Counted from the first letter of the stretch, positions 37,773 to 48,312 are shown. The stretch: 64,000 nucleotides of DNA from Sphingobacteriales bacterium JAD_PAG50586_3 (GCA_023213195.1 CP096135.1:3096842-3160841); one strand, 5' to 3'. Notes: a model not told the origin generated them from the sequence alone. Numbers and translations are program-made.

Positions 37773-38195
37773 ATGAAAAGAGTAATGGCGATAGATTATG
37801 GGTTGAAACGTTGCGGCATAGCCGTTACCGACCCCATGCAAATTATAGCCACAGGGCTTGATACTGTTGCCACTAAAGATATTGCCGCGTGGATGGAAAA
37901 ATATATGGCTGGCGAAATTGTAGAGACTATTGTGGTGGGCGAACCCAAGCAAATGGACGGCACCCCATCGCAAATAGCTAAAGAAGTAAACGCGTTTGCA
38001 ACGCAACTACACAAAAAATTCCCCAACGTAAATATTGTACGGCACGATGAGCGCTTTACCTCTAAAATGGCTTTCCAAACCATGATAGACGGTGGCCTCG
38101 GCAAAAAACAACGCCGCGATAAAGCCCTGATAGACAAGGTTAGCGCAACAATTATTCTTCAATCGTACATGGAGTTTGCCAAAGGCAGGCTTTAA
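37773..38195 (+). CDS. ruvX: Putative pre-16S rRNA nuclease YqgF/RuvX
   Basis: 140 residues, RNase H-like fold. The first strand MAIDYGLKRCGIAVTDPM holds the catalytic Asp (residue 7), VVGEPKQMDGTPS near 59 holds the Glu position, and HDERFTSKMA near 96 followed by DKVSATIILQSYM near 124 complete the Asp set. The family helps mature the 16S rRNA 5' end; the older name is Holliday-junction resolvase-like. It is essential in many bacteria. Only 27 bases separate it from def. Confidence 0.9.
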   Translation: MKRVMAIDYGLKRCGIAVTDPMQIIATGLDTVATKDIAAWMEKYMAGEIVETIVVGEPKQMDGTPSQIAKEVNAFATQLHKKFPNVNIVRHDERFTSKMAFQTMIDGGLGKKQRRDKALIDKVSATIILQSYMEFAKGRL

Positions 38196-38198
38196 TTG

Positions 38199-38206
38199 TA
38201 AATTTG
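38199..38206 (+). promoter_or_regulatory. -7 box (TAAATTTG) of def
   Basis: Exact TAnnTTTG, 16 bases before the ATG at 38223. Confidence 0.5.
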
Positions 38207-38222
38207 CAGCTTATTTAATACG

Positions 38223-38788
38223 ATGATATACCCGATTGTAGCATACGGCGACCCTGTGCTAAAGAAAAAGCCGAAGATATTACCAAAGATTATCCCGGCC
38301 TGGCCGAACTGATTGAGAATATGTGGGAAACCATGTACGATGCCAATGGTGTTGGCTTAGCAGCCCCACAAATAGGCAAATCTATCCGCCTGTTTATTGT
38401 TGATGCAACACCTTTTGAAGAGGATGAACCCGAGCTGGCCGACTTTAAAAAGGTATTTATCAATGCCCGAATTTTAGAAGAAGATGGCGATAAATGGGCT
38501 TTTAACGAGGGTTGCCTTAGCATACCCAAAATTCGCGAAGACATTAACCGCCACGAAGAAATTGTTATAGAGTACTACGACGAAGCCTTTAAAAAGCATA
38601 CCGAAACCTATAGCGGCATGGCAGCGCGTGTTATACAGCACGAGTACGACCATATAGAAGGTATTTTGTTTGTAGACCATTTAAGCCCCTTGCGTAAGCG
38701 TTTATTATCGGGCAAGCTGAACGATATTTCTAAAGGCAATGTAGATGTTGATTACCGAATGAAATTTCCGGTTCTTAAAAAACGCTAA
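38223..38788 (+). CDS. def: Peptide deformylase (frameshifted near start)
   Basis: Begins MIYPIVAYGDPVLKK at 38223. One A is missing from the run at 38265-38269; restored, it continues KAEDITKDYPGLAELI and totals 188 residues. The three defining motifs are present: GVGLAAPQIG near residue 42, EGCLSIP near 100 (metal-binding Cys) and QHEYDHIEG near 141 (two metal-binding His and catalytic Glu). It removes the formyl group from new proteins and is normally essential, so the break is surely an error. Its stop overlaps the LRR gene start (TAATG). Confidence 0.93.
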
Positions 38789-39684
38789 TGCCTAAGCTGC
38801 TTACCGCTATACTTACTTTATTATCTGTTGCCGCGGTGGCCCAACCACCCGCAACCGAAGATGATTTTTTTAAGTATTACGGTCCGCCGGGCAGCAGCAC
38901 CTATACCAGTTTTACCGATGCTTTTAAAGACGCTAAAAAGGGTGTTGTATACAAGCTAAAAACCGACCAGCCCGCTCCTAAAAAGCTGGATAAGCTGGCC
39001 GAAATAAGCAGCCTGCAAATACTTAGCATTAGCAACAACTACATAAGCAACCTGCCTGCCAACATTGGCAACCTAAGCAGTTTGGTTTATTTTAAGAGCG
39101 AGGATAATCCGCTTAAAACCCTGCCTGCTACGGTATCGGGTTGGAACAACCTTCTTTACCTAAAGCTATATAATACTGAAATTGATACCCTGCCTAAAGA
39201 CATTGGCGGTTGGGGCCGTTTAAAAGAATTTGAATGGCTGGGCAACAAAGGCGATACCGTTAAACTTCCGATAGAAGTTAAATACTGGCGCGCGCTAAAA
39301 AGCTTTGCTATACAAAAGGTAATACTAGATACATTGCCCAACACAATTACCTTGCTAAGCGAATTGAACGAACTTAAACTGGATAGCTGCGGACTTAATG
39401 TGCTACCACACTTTTGGGGCGAATATAAAGGTAAAGTAGTGGGTTTTGAAAAACTGGAAAGACTATCAGTATCGGGCAACAACTTAATAAGCCTGCCCCC
39501 TACCCTATGGTATTGCCGCAATTTACGTTTGCTAGACCTTAGCAGTAACAAGCTTACGGCCTTACCCGATGATATATGCCGCCTAAAATCATTAGAAATA
39601 CTAGACCTTACCGGCAATAGCTTTTCTCCCTATCAACTCGCAGTCTTAAAAGGGCTGTTGCCTAACTGCCGCATTATCTACTAA
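38788..39684 (+). CDS. Exported leucine-rich-repeat protein
   Basis: 298 residues with a signal peptide (LLTAILTLLSVAAVAQ). Residues 50-290 hold LRRs of the bacterial type with consensus LxxLxLxxNxLxxLPxxI (for example LQILSISNNYISNLPANIGN; LRLLDLSSNKLTALPDDICR near 255). About nine repeats, with a longer irregular stretch in the middle. LRR solenoids bind other proteins; the partner is unknown. It starts inside the def stop codon, so it is translated with def, an unusual partner for an exported protein. Confidence 0.8.
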   Translation: MPKLLTAILTLLSVAAVAQPPATEDDFFKYYGPPGSSTYTSFTDAFKDAKKGVVYKLKTDQPAPKKLDKLAEISSLQILSISNNYISNLPANIGNLSSLVYFKSEDNPLKTLPATVSGWNNLLYLKLYNTEIDTLPKDIGGWGRLKEFEWLGNKGDTVKLPIEVKYWRALKSFAIQKVILDTLPNTITLLSELNELKLDSCGLNVLPHFWGEYKGKVVGFEKLERLSVSGNNLISLPPTLWYCRNLRLLDLSSNKLTALPDDICRLKSLEILDLTGNSFSPYQLAVLKGLLPNCRIIY

Positions 39685-39707
39685 TTAGCTTCTTTCGGTT
39701 TTATTTG

Positions 39708-39715
39708 TACATTTG
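39708..39715 (+). promoter_or_regulatory. -7 box (TACATTTG) of feoAB
   Basis: Exact TAnnTTTG, 22 bases before the feoA ATG. Confidence 0.5.
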
Positions 39716-39737
39716 CTCTTTATATTTAGTCTAAATA

Positions 39738-39976
39738 ATGGCCGATACAGCGCAGACCCTGGATACATTACCATTAAACCAAAAAGCCCGTATAGTAGAG
39801 TATACCGACGATTTAGTATCGCAGCATTTACTGGAAATGGGCTGCCTGCCGGGCAACGAAATTTACATTAACAACATAGCGCCCTGGGCGATCCTATATC
39901 TGTAGTTATTGCAGGCACCATCATCAGCATGCGCAAAAACGATGCGGCCTGTGTTTTAGTAACTACCATAAATTAA
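39738..39976 (+). CDS. feoA: Ferrous iron transport protein A (frameshifted)
   Basis: A short gene of 79 residues, [20 protein letters not shown] at the start. One C is missing from 39892-39894; restored it reads [20 protein letters not shown] and ends LVTTIN at 39976. The SH3-like fold of FeoA is shown by [20 protein letters not shown] (L-x-x-M-G-x-x-P-G is the family motif). FeoA is a small cytoplasmic partner of FeoB. It lies 8 bases before feoB, in the expected operon order. Confidence 0.88.
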
Positions 39977-39984
39977 TAACTGCA

Positions 39985-42134
39985 ATGGCGTTGGGCGAAA
40001 CAAATAAGGTAAAAGTAGCATTGGCGGGCAACCCCAACAGTGGCAAGTCTACCTTGTTTAACGCACTTACCGGCCTGTTTCAAAAAACGGGCAACTTTCC
40101 CGGTGTTACAGTTGAGAAAAAGTAGGCTCTACCCGTGTGTTTAGCCACGAAAAACAACGCACCCTTACGGTTGAAATTACAGACCTGCCGGGCATTTACA
40201 GCCTGTACCCAAAATCGCTTGATGAAAATGAAGCATTTAAAGTACTGTGCGACCCTGAAAACCCAGACCATCCTGATTTAATTATTGTTGTTGCCGATGC
40301 ATCTAACCTGCGCCGCAGCTTGTTGCTTTGCACACAGGTAATAGACCTGCGCATGCCGGTTATTTTGGCCCTTAACATGATTGATGTTGCCGAAAAGCAG
40401 GGCATTGTTATAGATAAAGAAAAGCTGGCAAACCAATTAGGAATTGATGTTTTTGAAGTAAACGCGCGCGAAGACAAAGGTGTTGCACAACTAAAAAAGC
40501 AGCTTACCCGTACCGCCCTTTACCCTAAAACCGACTTTCTTCAATTTAGTAAATACTGCCCCGATTTATTGGTTGATGTGCAAAAGCAGGTTACTTGCAA
40601 CTCGCCATACTCTGCATTTCAGGTAGTTAAGCATATTGATTTAATCCCTTACTTTCAAGAGCGCCCCGATTTGCAAGGCCGGGTGAAAAAGCTGATAGAC
40701 CTGCACAAGCCCGATATTAAAGACATTATACTCAGCGAAACGCTTGAGCGGTACGATAAGATTGATAAGCTGGTAAACACACTGCAAACCGTTACCGAAG
40801 TTGAAAGGCCCGAGGTAAGCGTATCTGAACGTATCGATAAAGTACTTACCCATAAAATATGGGGCTTTATAATCTTCGCGGTTGTTATGTTGGTAGTGTT
40901 CCAATCCATTTTTGCATGGTCGGCCTACCCAATGGATTTAATAGACAGTTCATTTGGGCAACTAGCCGATTGGTTAAGCACCACCATGCCACCGGGCATA
41001 TTTACAGATTTGGTTATAGGCGGTTTAATACCCGGCCTTAGCGGGGTGCTTATGTTTATTCCCCAAATAGCTATACTGTTTGGTTTTATTGCCATACTGG
41101 AAGATACCGGCTACATGGCCCGTGTATCGTTTATAATGGATAGGCTACTAAGCCGCTTTGGGCTAAACGGCCGCTCTGTTATCCCGCTAATTAGTGGCAT
41201 GGCCTGCGCCGTTCCGGCTATCATGTCGGCGCGTACCATAAGCAACCGTAAAGAGCGTTTAATAACCATACTGGTTACCCCGTTAATGAGTTGCTCTGCA
41301 CGCCTGCCGGTATATACCTTAATGATAGCGCTGGTTATCCCCTCAACCAAAATATTCGGCTTTTTAAACCTACAGGGGCTTACATTCTTTGCCCTATATA
41401 TGCTGGGCTTTTTAGCCGCAATTGCCACAGCATTTATACTTAAGTACATTATCCGCAGCAAAGAGCGCAGCGTGTTTATAATGGAAATGCCCATTTACCG
41501 AACCCCAAAGGTTAAAACGGTTTTGCTTACCATGTATAACAAAGCCCGCGTTTTTGTTACCGATGCAGGCTTAATTATAGTGGCCATATCTATTATATTA
41601 TGGGTAGCATCAAGTCATGGGCCTGCCAGTAGTTTTGATGCTATTGATAAGAAATACACCGCCCTGCAAACACCCGGTTTAGACTCAGCTACAGTAGATA
41701 AACTTACCGCGCAAAAAAACTCTGATAAGCTGGTAGCATCGTATGCCGGCATTATGGGCAAAAAAATTGAGCCTATAGTTAAGCCCCTTGGCTTCGACTG
41801 GAAAATAGGCATTGCCTTAGTAACATCCTTCGCCGCCCGCGAAGTATATGTAGGTACGATGAGCACCATTTATAGTGTAGAGAAAAAAGGCAGCTACGAA
41901 ACCATTAAGGAACGTATGCAAAACGATATTGACCCTGCCACAGGCCGCAGCCGCTATACCATAGCGCTGGGCTTATCTATTATGGTGTTTTATGTTTTTG
42001 CCTTGCAGTGCATGAGTACACTGGCGGTTATGTTCCGCGAAACACGCAGTTGGTATATACCGCTGCTACAGTTTATTTACATGGGTGCCCTAGCCTACCT
42101 TGGCTCTTGGGCTGTGTGGAATATATTTAGCTAG
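39985..42134 (+). CDS. feoB: Ferrous iron transport protein B (frameshifted)
   Basis: True start at 39985 ([20 protein letters not shown]). One A is lost from the run at 40117-40121; repaired length is 716 residues. G1 is [16 protein letters not shown] near residue 15, the switch I region is [10 protein letters not shown]3 is DLPGIYSL and G4 is LNMID. The helical spacer is followed by the transmembrane domain with [15 protein letters not shown] near 410 and [15 protein letters not shown] near 434, whose Cys line the gate. It imports Fe(II) across the inner membrane. Converges with the TPR gene, sharing 4 bases. Confidence 0.94.
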
Positions 42135-43093
42135 GATTTTCTTTTAGCTATTTTATAAATTATAGCGCCAATCACCGCACCAATAACAGCTCCCCAATAA
42201 ACATAACTAAGAAACGGCCTTGGACTTTTTTCAGGATTAGAAAATATCTCATCTGGATATTTAGTAACCGTACTATCTTTTACCTCTTTAGGGGCTGAAT
42301 AAGCTAATTTACTTGTTGGCTCCAATGTATTAAAATACGATTTCCATTTTTTCATTTGCTTACTATCGTAGCCAAACTCTTCAGCCTTATCGTATATCTC
42401 CAAGGCCGATTGTATGTTATCTACAAAGGCCGCGGCCGTTCCCATATCAAATAACAGGCGGGCCATAATAGGGTCTTTGGGTTTGATAAATTTTAACCTC
42501 TCATTCAGCTGATAGAAAATATCGCCTTTAACCTCGCTTATATTTATATTCCCAACATTAACAGGCAAATCACCAGTGCCCCAATCAAGCCCCAGAATAT
42601 TATACCCTTTTAAAAAATCTCTGTTTTTATTATTCTGTGCTTTAATCTTTGCCTCTAGTAACTTAATATGCACCCACTCCGACCCGTTGTGCGATGTGGA
42701 ATCTATTGCTACTGCTTCTTTAATCCAGTATAATGCAGAGTCGTTTTTCCCTGTTAGTTCATATAAAGTCCCAAGGTTAGCTCTGGTTGAATATAGTAGA
42801 GCCTTATCAGCATAGTTCTTTTTAATTAAATCCAAGAATATACTTTTGGCTTGCTTATAGTCTTTCGTATAGATAAGATATACACCAAAATCATTATATG
42901 AAGGCGGGTTCATATTCTCTATTAAAGGAAATGTGCGCTTAAAATCAGGACCTAAAAATTCTTTCTCAAAATACACATGCCCGTTTTTAAAACGAATCAT
43001 GTTTTTAGTTGGCAAATCAAAATCATTTAGGCAGCCAAACGCAGTCGAAAAAATAAATAATAAACTTAGGGTTAGAATTGCTTTGGTTTTCAT
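42131..43093 (-). CDS. Exported TPR-like protein with C-terminal membrane anchor
   Basis: 320 residues. Signal peptide MKTKAILTLSLLFIFSTAFG; tetratricopeptide-type helical repeats in residues 60-250 (KDYKQAKSIFLDLIKKNYAD; ALLYSTRANLGTLYELTGKN; QSALEIYDKAEEFGYD), and a membrane helix near the end (YVYWGAVIGAVIGAIIYKIA) followed by KRKS. It is therefore exported with the C-terminus anchored, an unusual layout. TPRs bind other proteins. The stop shares bases with the feoB stop region; the gene upstream, at 43111, is likely in the same unit. Function unknown. Confidence 0.68.
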   Translation of the reverse strand: MKTKAILTLSLLFIFSTAFGCLNDFDLPTKNMIRFKNGHVYFEKEFLGPDFKRTFPLIENMNPPSYNDFGVYLIYTKDYKQAKSIFLDLIKKNYADKALLYSTRANLGTLYELTGKNDSALYWIKEAVAIDSTSHNGSEWVHIKLLEAKIKAQNNKNRDFLKGYNILGLDWGTGDLPVNVGNINISEVKGDIFYQLNERLKFIKPKDPIMARLLFDMGTAAAFVDNIQSALEIYDKAEEFGYDSKQMKKWKSYFNTLEPTSKLAYSAPKEVKDSTVTKYPDEIFSNPEKSPRPFLSYVYWGAVIGAVIGAIIYKIAKRKS

Positions 43094-43110
43094 GAGCTTT
43101 TTAATGCAGT

Positions 43111-43912
43111 CTATTCCAATTTATACACTTCCAGCTTACCCTCTTTAAGCAGGTACAGCTTGTTTTCGTTTATATAAAAATCTTTTACCTTACCGGTAGG
43201 TAGTGGTATTTCAAACTCCTCAAAGGTTTTCATATCGTAAACCCCTAGCTTATCCTCTTTAAGGTAAAAGATTTTGTTGTTAGATACTTCAACTTTAGAC
43301 AGCCCTTTAATTGGCACCGTTTTATAGTAAGCGCCGAATATATCAAACACCATAACACCCAGGGTAGAGTCGTTCATGTACACCTGCCCTTCGCGCTCTA
43401 TAAGGTAGTTAGGTTGTATGCCGGTATTTACAAAACTGTTAATATTCTGCACATCTACCGATGTGGTTAAATCCTGCTTAAAGCGCACCAACCTGAAGTT
43501 CTGTGTAGTGTATACCCACAGGCCGTTATCGTAACTGCTACAAGCAAGTGTCGTAAGTTCTAAATCATTCTCATCTAAAAACACCGCGCTGCCATTCTCG
43601 GTAAGGGTATTATCCAAGGTACACAATGCGCGAAAAGTCTTTATAGAACAGCAGTATTTTTAATGGGTTGCTAACATCAATCATTGTAACCTTGCCCAAC
43701 GATTTATTTGAGTACCTGTTAAACAGCTTGCCATCGGGCTTATACTTAAATATCTCATTATCATTAATCACATACACATTGTCCAGTTTATCTACATACA
43801 ACTTAGTGCCACTAACGGTTTGCGTGCGCTCTGGGGTAAACGTAATTTGCGCGCTGGCCCTTGTTATAAACAGGGCGGCTAAAACGGTGTATAAATAAAT
43901 AAGCTTGTACAT
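43111..43912 (-). CDS. Exported beta-propeller-like protein (frameshifted)
   Basis: Start at 43912 (MYKLIYLYTVLAALFITRASA, a signal peptide). One extra base at 43614-43615 splits the frame; removed, it reads SRIVYLDNTLTENGSAVFLD and totals 266 residues. Repeats of the form KLYVDKLDNVYVINDNEIFK, GQVYMNDSTLGVMVFDIFG and NKIFYLKEDKLGVYDMKTF suggest a small six- or seven-blade propeller. I have seen proteins of this kind annotated only as hypothetical in Bacteroidota. It lies 17 bases upstream of the TPR gene and is divergent from the aldose-epimerase-like gene. Confidence 0.65.
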
Positions 43913-43968
43913 GTGGTAATGCAATGCAAAAAATGCAATTTTTGTTTCAAATAAACATAAAACGTGCC

Positions 43969-44892
43969 ATGCGGCAATACAAAGGTGAACATTTAAATCA
44001 AGATGCCCTATACCTGGAGAATGATGTGGTTAAACTGGCCGTGTTGCCGGGGCTTGGGGCTAAAATAGCATCGTTGGTATACAAGCCACAAGGCTTTGAG
44101 GTATTCTTTCAGCCTGCTAAAGGGCGGTACGATATTCCTGCTTATGGCGATGAGTTTGCGGCTTACGATACATCGGGCAGCGATGAGATGTTCCCTACTA
44201 TTGATGTTTGTAATGATATTGCCGACCCAACTATTAAATGGCCCGATCATGGCGAGATATGGGCTTTGCCATGGCAATGCGTATTTGATAGTAAGGGCCT
44301 TTACAGCCGGGTGCAAGGTGTAATGCATAATTACATTTTTGAGCGCCATATAACCCTAAACGGCAACGAGGTAAATTTAGCTTACCGTATTACAAATAAA
44401 GATAACCGACTGCTGCATGGCCTTTGGGCTTTCCATGGTTTGGTAGCTGTTGATGAGCAAACCGAGATTCTATTACCCGGAGTTGATACCGTAATTAACG
44501 TACACAATAGCGGCTTGTTGGGTGCTGTTGATGCGCTTCACCCCTACCCTATAAATTCAGATGGAATTGATTTAAGCAAAATAGCTCCACCATCAACAAA
44601 TAAAAGCGAGAAGTATTATGTAAATGACTCGGTGCAAGAAGGAAATTGCAGCTTGTTGCTCAACAAAAAGCAACTGGAATACCAACTGCTCTTTAACCCC
44701 AAAAAGCTACCCTATTTAGGCGTGTGGATAAACGAGGGTGGCTTTAAAAACGAATACAACGTGGCACTTGAGCCCTGTAATGGCTTTTACGATACCGCAG
44801 AAATGGCAGCAAAAAACGGAACGTTAGCACCATTAAAACCCGGACAATCAATTACCTTTAACCTGAACATAGTTTTAAAACCTATAGTATAA
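43969..44892 (+). CDS. Aldose 1-epimerase-like (galactose mutarotase fold) protein
   Basis: 307 residues from MRQYKGEHLNQDALYLEND; the longer reading begins in a low-complexity region. The fold is suggested by VKLAVLPGLGAKIASLVYKP near residue 21 and a beta-sandwich pattern with IWALPWQCVF and NEVNLAYRITNKDNRLLHGL near 134. No signal peptide. Its stop overlaps the alpha-galactosidase start (TAATG), so the two work together: one frees galactose and the other may handle the sugar anomer. The typical catalytic His-Asp-Glu set is not all clear, so it may be an aldose-epimerase-like protein without that activity. Confidence 0.7.
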   Translation: MRQYKGEHLNQDALYLENDVVKLAVLPGLGAKIASLVYKPQGFEVFFQPAKGRYDIPAYGDEFAAYDTSGSDEMFPTIDVCNDIADPTIKWPDHGEIWALPWQCVFDSKGLYSRVQGVMHNYIFERHITLNGNEVNLAYRITNKDNRLLHGLWAFHGLVAVDEQTEILLPGVDTVINVHNSGLLGAVDALHPYPINSDGIDLSKIAPPSTNKSEKYYVNDSVQEGNCSLLLNKKQLEYQLLFNPKKLPYLGVWINEGGFKNEYNVALEPCNGFYDTAEMAAKNGTLAPLKPGQSITFNLNIVLKPIV

Positions 44893-46919
44893 TGACATTT
44901 AATTTTGTCCTTTCGTATTACCTTAATAATAAGCTCTACACCTTTGAAAAAGAGCTGGCAGATGGCTTAGCGGGCGAACATTTTACGGTTGAATATAAAG
45001 CTGAAGCACTACGTAGCAAAAGCACCTTTAAGCATAGTGTTGTACTAAAGTTAAAAGAAGCCATTACTGTAGAAAAACTGCAACTGGTTGCCAATATTAA
45101 TTACGATGATAAGATAAGCGTGTTGGTTAACGGTTTTCAATCGTGGACAGAAACGCGCGAATATTACCTGAACGAAAAGATTGATAAGCTTAGCCCCTTG
45201 CTATATAATATGGCCAGCCCCGCGGGCGATAGCACCATATTCCACAACCCGCATAAAAAGGGCTACCTGCACTCGTTTACCCATACGTACATACGCAGCA
45301 AGGTTGATAACCGCGTGTTGCTTTTGGGTTCGTTAAACGAGGATAAAAAGTATACTATATTCCAACACGTAGTACCGGAGAATAAGCTTTACATAAATGC
45401 CGATTGCAAAGGCATAACCATTGGACGCGACTATACCGCTTTTGAATTATTTGAGTGCGAAGATTTTGAAGACAGCGCGTGGCAGGTATACTATGCCGCC
45501 ATGCCGCCGTTGGATAAAAAAGCAAAACCGGCCACCGGGTGGACTAGCTGGTACTACCACTATACCAATATAGACGAGAAGGTAATTAATGATAATATTA
45601 ATGCTTTTGAAAGGCATAAAATACCCATTGATTATTTTCAGATTGATGATGGCTGGCAGGAGAAAACCGGCGACTGGCTAGAGGTGAACAAAAAGTTCCC
45701 CGCAGGGTTAAAAACACTTACCGATACTATACATGCTAAAGGTTATAAGGCCGGTTTGTGGTTGGCCCCATTTATAGCATCGGGCAACTCAGAGTTGTTT
45801 GCAAAACACCCCGACTGGTTGGTGCAGATAGACGACCACCACTTGGTACACGCAGGATACAACCCCGGTTGGGGCAAGGGCAAAAATGCCTGGTATTATG
45901 CACTGGATATTTATAACGATGCCGTAGTAAAATACCTGGAAGAGGTGTTTAAAACCGTATTTACCAATTGGGGGTTTGATATGGTTAAGCTCGACTTTTT
46001 ATTTGCGGCTGGGCTTACCCCAAGGCAGGGAAAAACCCGGGGCGAAATTATGCGCGACGCTATGCAACTGCTGCGCCGCCTTTGTGGCGATAAAATAATA
46101 TTAGGCTGTGGTGTTCCCTTAGCACCTGCCTATGGCTTGGTAGATTATTGCCGCATAGGCTCAGACATTAGCCTGGGTTGGGAACTAAAATCGGGCAAGG
46201 CGGTTGGCTTACGCGAGCGTATTTCTACCAAAAACGCGTTGCTTGACACTATAAACAGGCGTGCCATGAACGGGCGCGTTTTTGTTAACGACCCCGATGT
46301 GTTTATACTGCGTGAAAAAAAGAACAGGCTTACCAAAGCCCAACAATATACCCTGCTGGTAACCAATTTACTGTTTGGCGGACTGGTTTTTACATCAGAC
46401 AATATTGATGAATACGATGAGGAAACACTTCGGTTGTATAAGTCAACCTTCCCCCATGTGCAAAAGCAAACAGCCTTTGTAAACCGCAAGGGCCTTGCCT
46501 TTGAAGTGCGCATACGTATACAAAGCTTATACTACCGTGTATATATTAACCTGGGCAAAAAAGATGCTGCCTTTGATGTTGCAGACGGGGCTAAGTTTTA
46601 TTCAACGGAAAGTAAAAAGATAGAAAAACCTACCACCATAAAACTAAAGCACTACCAAACTAAAATATATTTAGAGCAGGTAAACACAGGCTTTTGTGTT
46701 GCAGGTGGCGGCGGACATATTTTCCCGGGTGCCGAGGTTGAACAGGTAGCAGGTGCGCAACAAACCATTACCATTAAGCTAAACCCGCAAACGTTGATTA
46801 AAGAAACTTTGTGGATACGTGTGCCCGATGGAGATAAAACAAGCTATACTATTGATGGTGTAGAACACACCGTTGAAAACATTGATGGCATTAGAATGGT
46901 TAAATATAAACCACTATGA
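44892..46919 (+). CDS. GH36-type alpha-galactosidase
   Basis: 675 residues, no signal peptide. The N-terminal beta-sandwich is followed by the (beta/alpha)8 barrel: GWTSWYYHYTNID near residue 215, YFQIDDGWQEKTGDW near 250, DMVKLDFLFAAG near 364 (nucleophile Asp) and YCRIGSDISLGWELK near 419 (acid/base Asp). It releases terminal alpha-galactose from oligosaccharides such as melibiose or raffinose in the cytoplasm. Cytoplasmic location fits import of small sugars. Overlaps the epimerase-like gene in front and dgkA behind (ATGA), so the three form one message. Substrate range is not certain; GH36 includes other alpha-galactoside-active enzymes. Confidence 0.86.
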   Translation: MTFNFVLSYYLNNKLYTFEKELADGLAGEHFTVEYKAEALRSKSTFKHSVVLKLKEAITVEKLQLVANINYDDKISVLVNGFQSWTETREYYLNEKIDKLSPLLYNMASPAGDSTIFHNPHKKGYLHSFTHTYIRSKVDNRVLLLGSLNEDKKYTIFQHVVPENKLYINADCKGITIGRDYTAFELFECEDFEDSAWQVYYAAMPPLDKKAKPATGWTSWYYHYTNIDEKVINDNINAFERHKIPIDYFQIDDGWQEKTGDWLEVNKKFPAGLKTLTDTIHAKGYKAGLWLAPFIASGNSELFAKHPDWLVQIDDHHLVHAGYNPGWGKGKNAWYYALDIYNDAVVKYLEEVFKTVFTNWGFDMVKLDFLFAAGLTPRQGKTRGEIMRDAMQLLRRLCGDKIILGCGVPLAPAYGLVDYCRIGSDISLGWELKSGKAVGLRERISTKNALLDTINRRAMNGRVFVNDPDVFILREKKNRLTKAQQYTLLVTNLLFGGLVFTSDNIDEYDEETLRLYKSTFPHVQKQTAFVNRKGLAFEVRIRIQSLYYRVYINLGKKDAAFDVADGAKFYSTESKKIEKPTTIKLKHYQTKIYLEQVNTGFCVAGGGGHIFPGAEVEQVAGAQQTITIKLNPQTLIKETLWIRVPDGDKTSYTIDGVEHTVENIDGIRMVKYKPL

Positions 46920-47290
46920 AAAACTTTTTCTCCATAACACGCCTTGTAAAAAGCCTTGGCTATTCGTTTAAAGGCATGCTGCATGTTATTATTAACGAAA
47001 CCAACGTGCAAATACACCTCTTAGCCCTAATAGTAACCACCTTTGCAGGCTATTATTTTGATATTACCCGGACAGAATGGATGGTGCAAACATTGGTTAT
47101 TGCAGCAGTAATATCTGCCGAGTTTTTTAATACCGCCATTGAAGAAATGATAGACCTGCTGCACCCCGAACAGCACCCCAAAGCGGGCTTAATAAAAGAC
47201 ATAGCATCTGCCGCTGTGATGGTATTGGCAATAGGTGCTGTATTTGTAGCCTACTTTATCTACGGCGAACGTATAGAGAAAATACTATAG
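46916..47290 (+). CDS. dgkA: Diacylglycerol/undecaprenol kinase family protein
   Basis: 124 residues with three membrane helices. EFFNTAIEEMIDLLHPEQHPKAG near residue 65 is the DgkA signature, with the Glu and Asn that bind Mg-ATP, and DIASAAVM the following helix. The Gram-positive and Bacteroidota form phosphorylates undecaprenol, recycling the lipid carrier for cell wall and glycan synthesis. Overlaps the alpha-galactosidase stop by 4 bases (ATGA); a link between the two functions is not obvious. Converges with the CDF transporter gene, with one base between. Confidence 0.88.
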   Translation: MKNFFSITRLVKSLGYSFKGMLHVIINETNVQIHLLALIVTTFAGYYFDITRTEWMVQTLVIAAVISAEFFNTAIEEMIDLLHPEQHPKAGLIKDIASAAVMVLAIGAVFVAYFIYGERIEKIL

Positions 47291-47291
47291 C

Positions 47292-48296
47292 CTACTCTTC
47301 TTTTTTAATACTGTGCTTTTGGTTGGGCAACAAGGTTTCCAACGTCCAGTCTATGGTGCGTATAAAGGGCGCGCGGCGTACGGGGCAGTCTTTCAAGGTA
47401 CACACCTCGCAGCTCTTGGGCGGTACACATGGGTCGGCATGGATAAAAAATTCCACATCGTACATCATATTAGCCTGTACAATATCGCGCAGTTGGTCTA
47501 CTTCCTTATGCGATTCTTCTAAGGTATCGTACCAAGGCAATGTTATATGGCAATCTACATGCAAATCGGTACCGTATTTTTGGGTACGCAGGTTGTGTAT
47601 GTCAATCCACTTTTCTCGCCTGTTTTCTTTAAACAGTTTAACCAATTCTTTCAGCTTATCATAATCGGCTTTATCAAGCAAGGTAGTAGTAGCTTCGCGT
47701 ACCAATTGGTAACCGGTATATAAAATATATAAAGCAAATATTATTGCCGTAACCCCATCAAGCCAGGCCAGTTTGGTTATATAAACAACCAGTACACCCG
47801 CTACAACGCCTATGCTGGTAACGGTATCGGTAAGCAGGTGTTTACCATCAGCAATAAGAATAGCCGAATGGTGTTTCCTACCCTCGCGCAATAATAATCC
47901 GCCCAATAAAAAATTTATAGAGCCTGCTGCTGCAGTCAGAATAATACCAATATCAAGGTTGTGAAATTCCTGGGGTTCAAAAAAGCTGAGAATGCCTTTA
48001 TAAATAATGTATAGACCTGCTAAAAAAATTAACCCACCTTCTGCCCCTGCCGATAAAAATTCAATTTTACCATGCCCATAAGGGTGGTCTTCGTCTTTAG
48101 GCTGGGCGGCAAAGCTCACTCCAAAAGTGGCTATAGCACCCGCTACTACGTTAATAATAGACTCCATTGCATCGCTTAAAATAGCATTGGAGTGGGTTAA
48201 AAAATACGCTACAAATTTACCTATAGCCAATATAACGCCTGCTACAAAAACAAAGCGCATCAGGCGTATTTTATATTTTACTATAGACTTAGTCAC
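47292..48296 (-). CDS. Cation diffusion facilitator (CDF) metal transporter with cysteine-rich tail
   Basis: 334 residues from a GTG at 48296. Six helices: ILSDAMESIINVVAG near residue 38 and ADGKHLLTDTVTS near 149 hold the conserved metal-site Asp and His positions. The cytoplasmic beta-alpha-beta domain follows (YGTDLHVDCHITLP). After it is a compact cysteine cluster, HADPCVPPKSCEVC then LKDCPVRR, near residues 288-308, four Cys, with a soluble tail. Such tails are known in Bacteroidota members and may sense metal. Likely exports Zn, Fe or Co out of the cytoplasm. Preceded by an exact -7 box. Confidence 0.87.
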   Translation of the reverse strand: MTKSIVKYKIRLMRFVFVAGVILAIGKFVAYFLTHSNAILSDAMESIINVVAGAIATFGVSFAAQPKDEDHPYGHGKIEFLSAGAEGGLIFLAGLYIIYKGILSFFEPQEFHNLDIGIILTAAAGSINFLLGGLLLREGRKHHSAILIADGKHLLTDTVTSIGVVAGVLVVYITKLAWLDGVTAIIFALYILYTGYQLVREATTTLLDKADYDKLKELVKLFKENRREKWIDIHNLRTQKYGTDLHVDCHITLPWYDTLEESHKEVDQLRDIVQANMMYDVEFFIHADPCVPPKSCEVCTLKDCPVRRAPFIRTIDWTLETLLPNQKHSIKKEE

Positions 48297-48312
48297 GGGG
48301 TTATAACGGCTG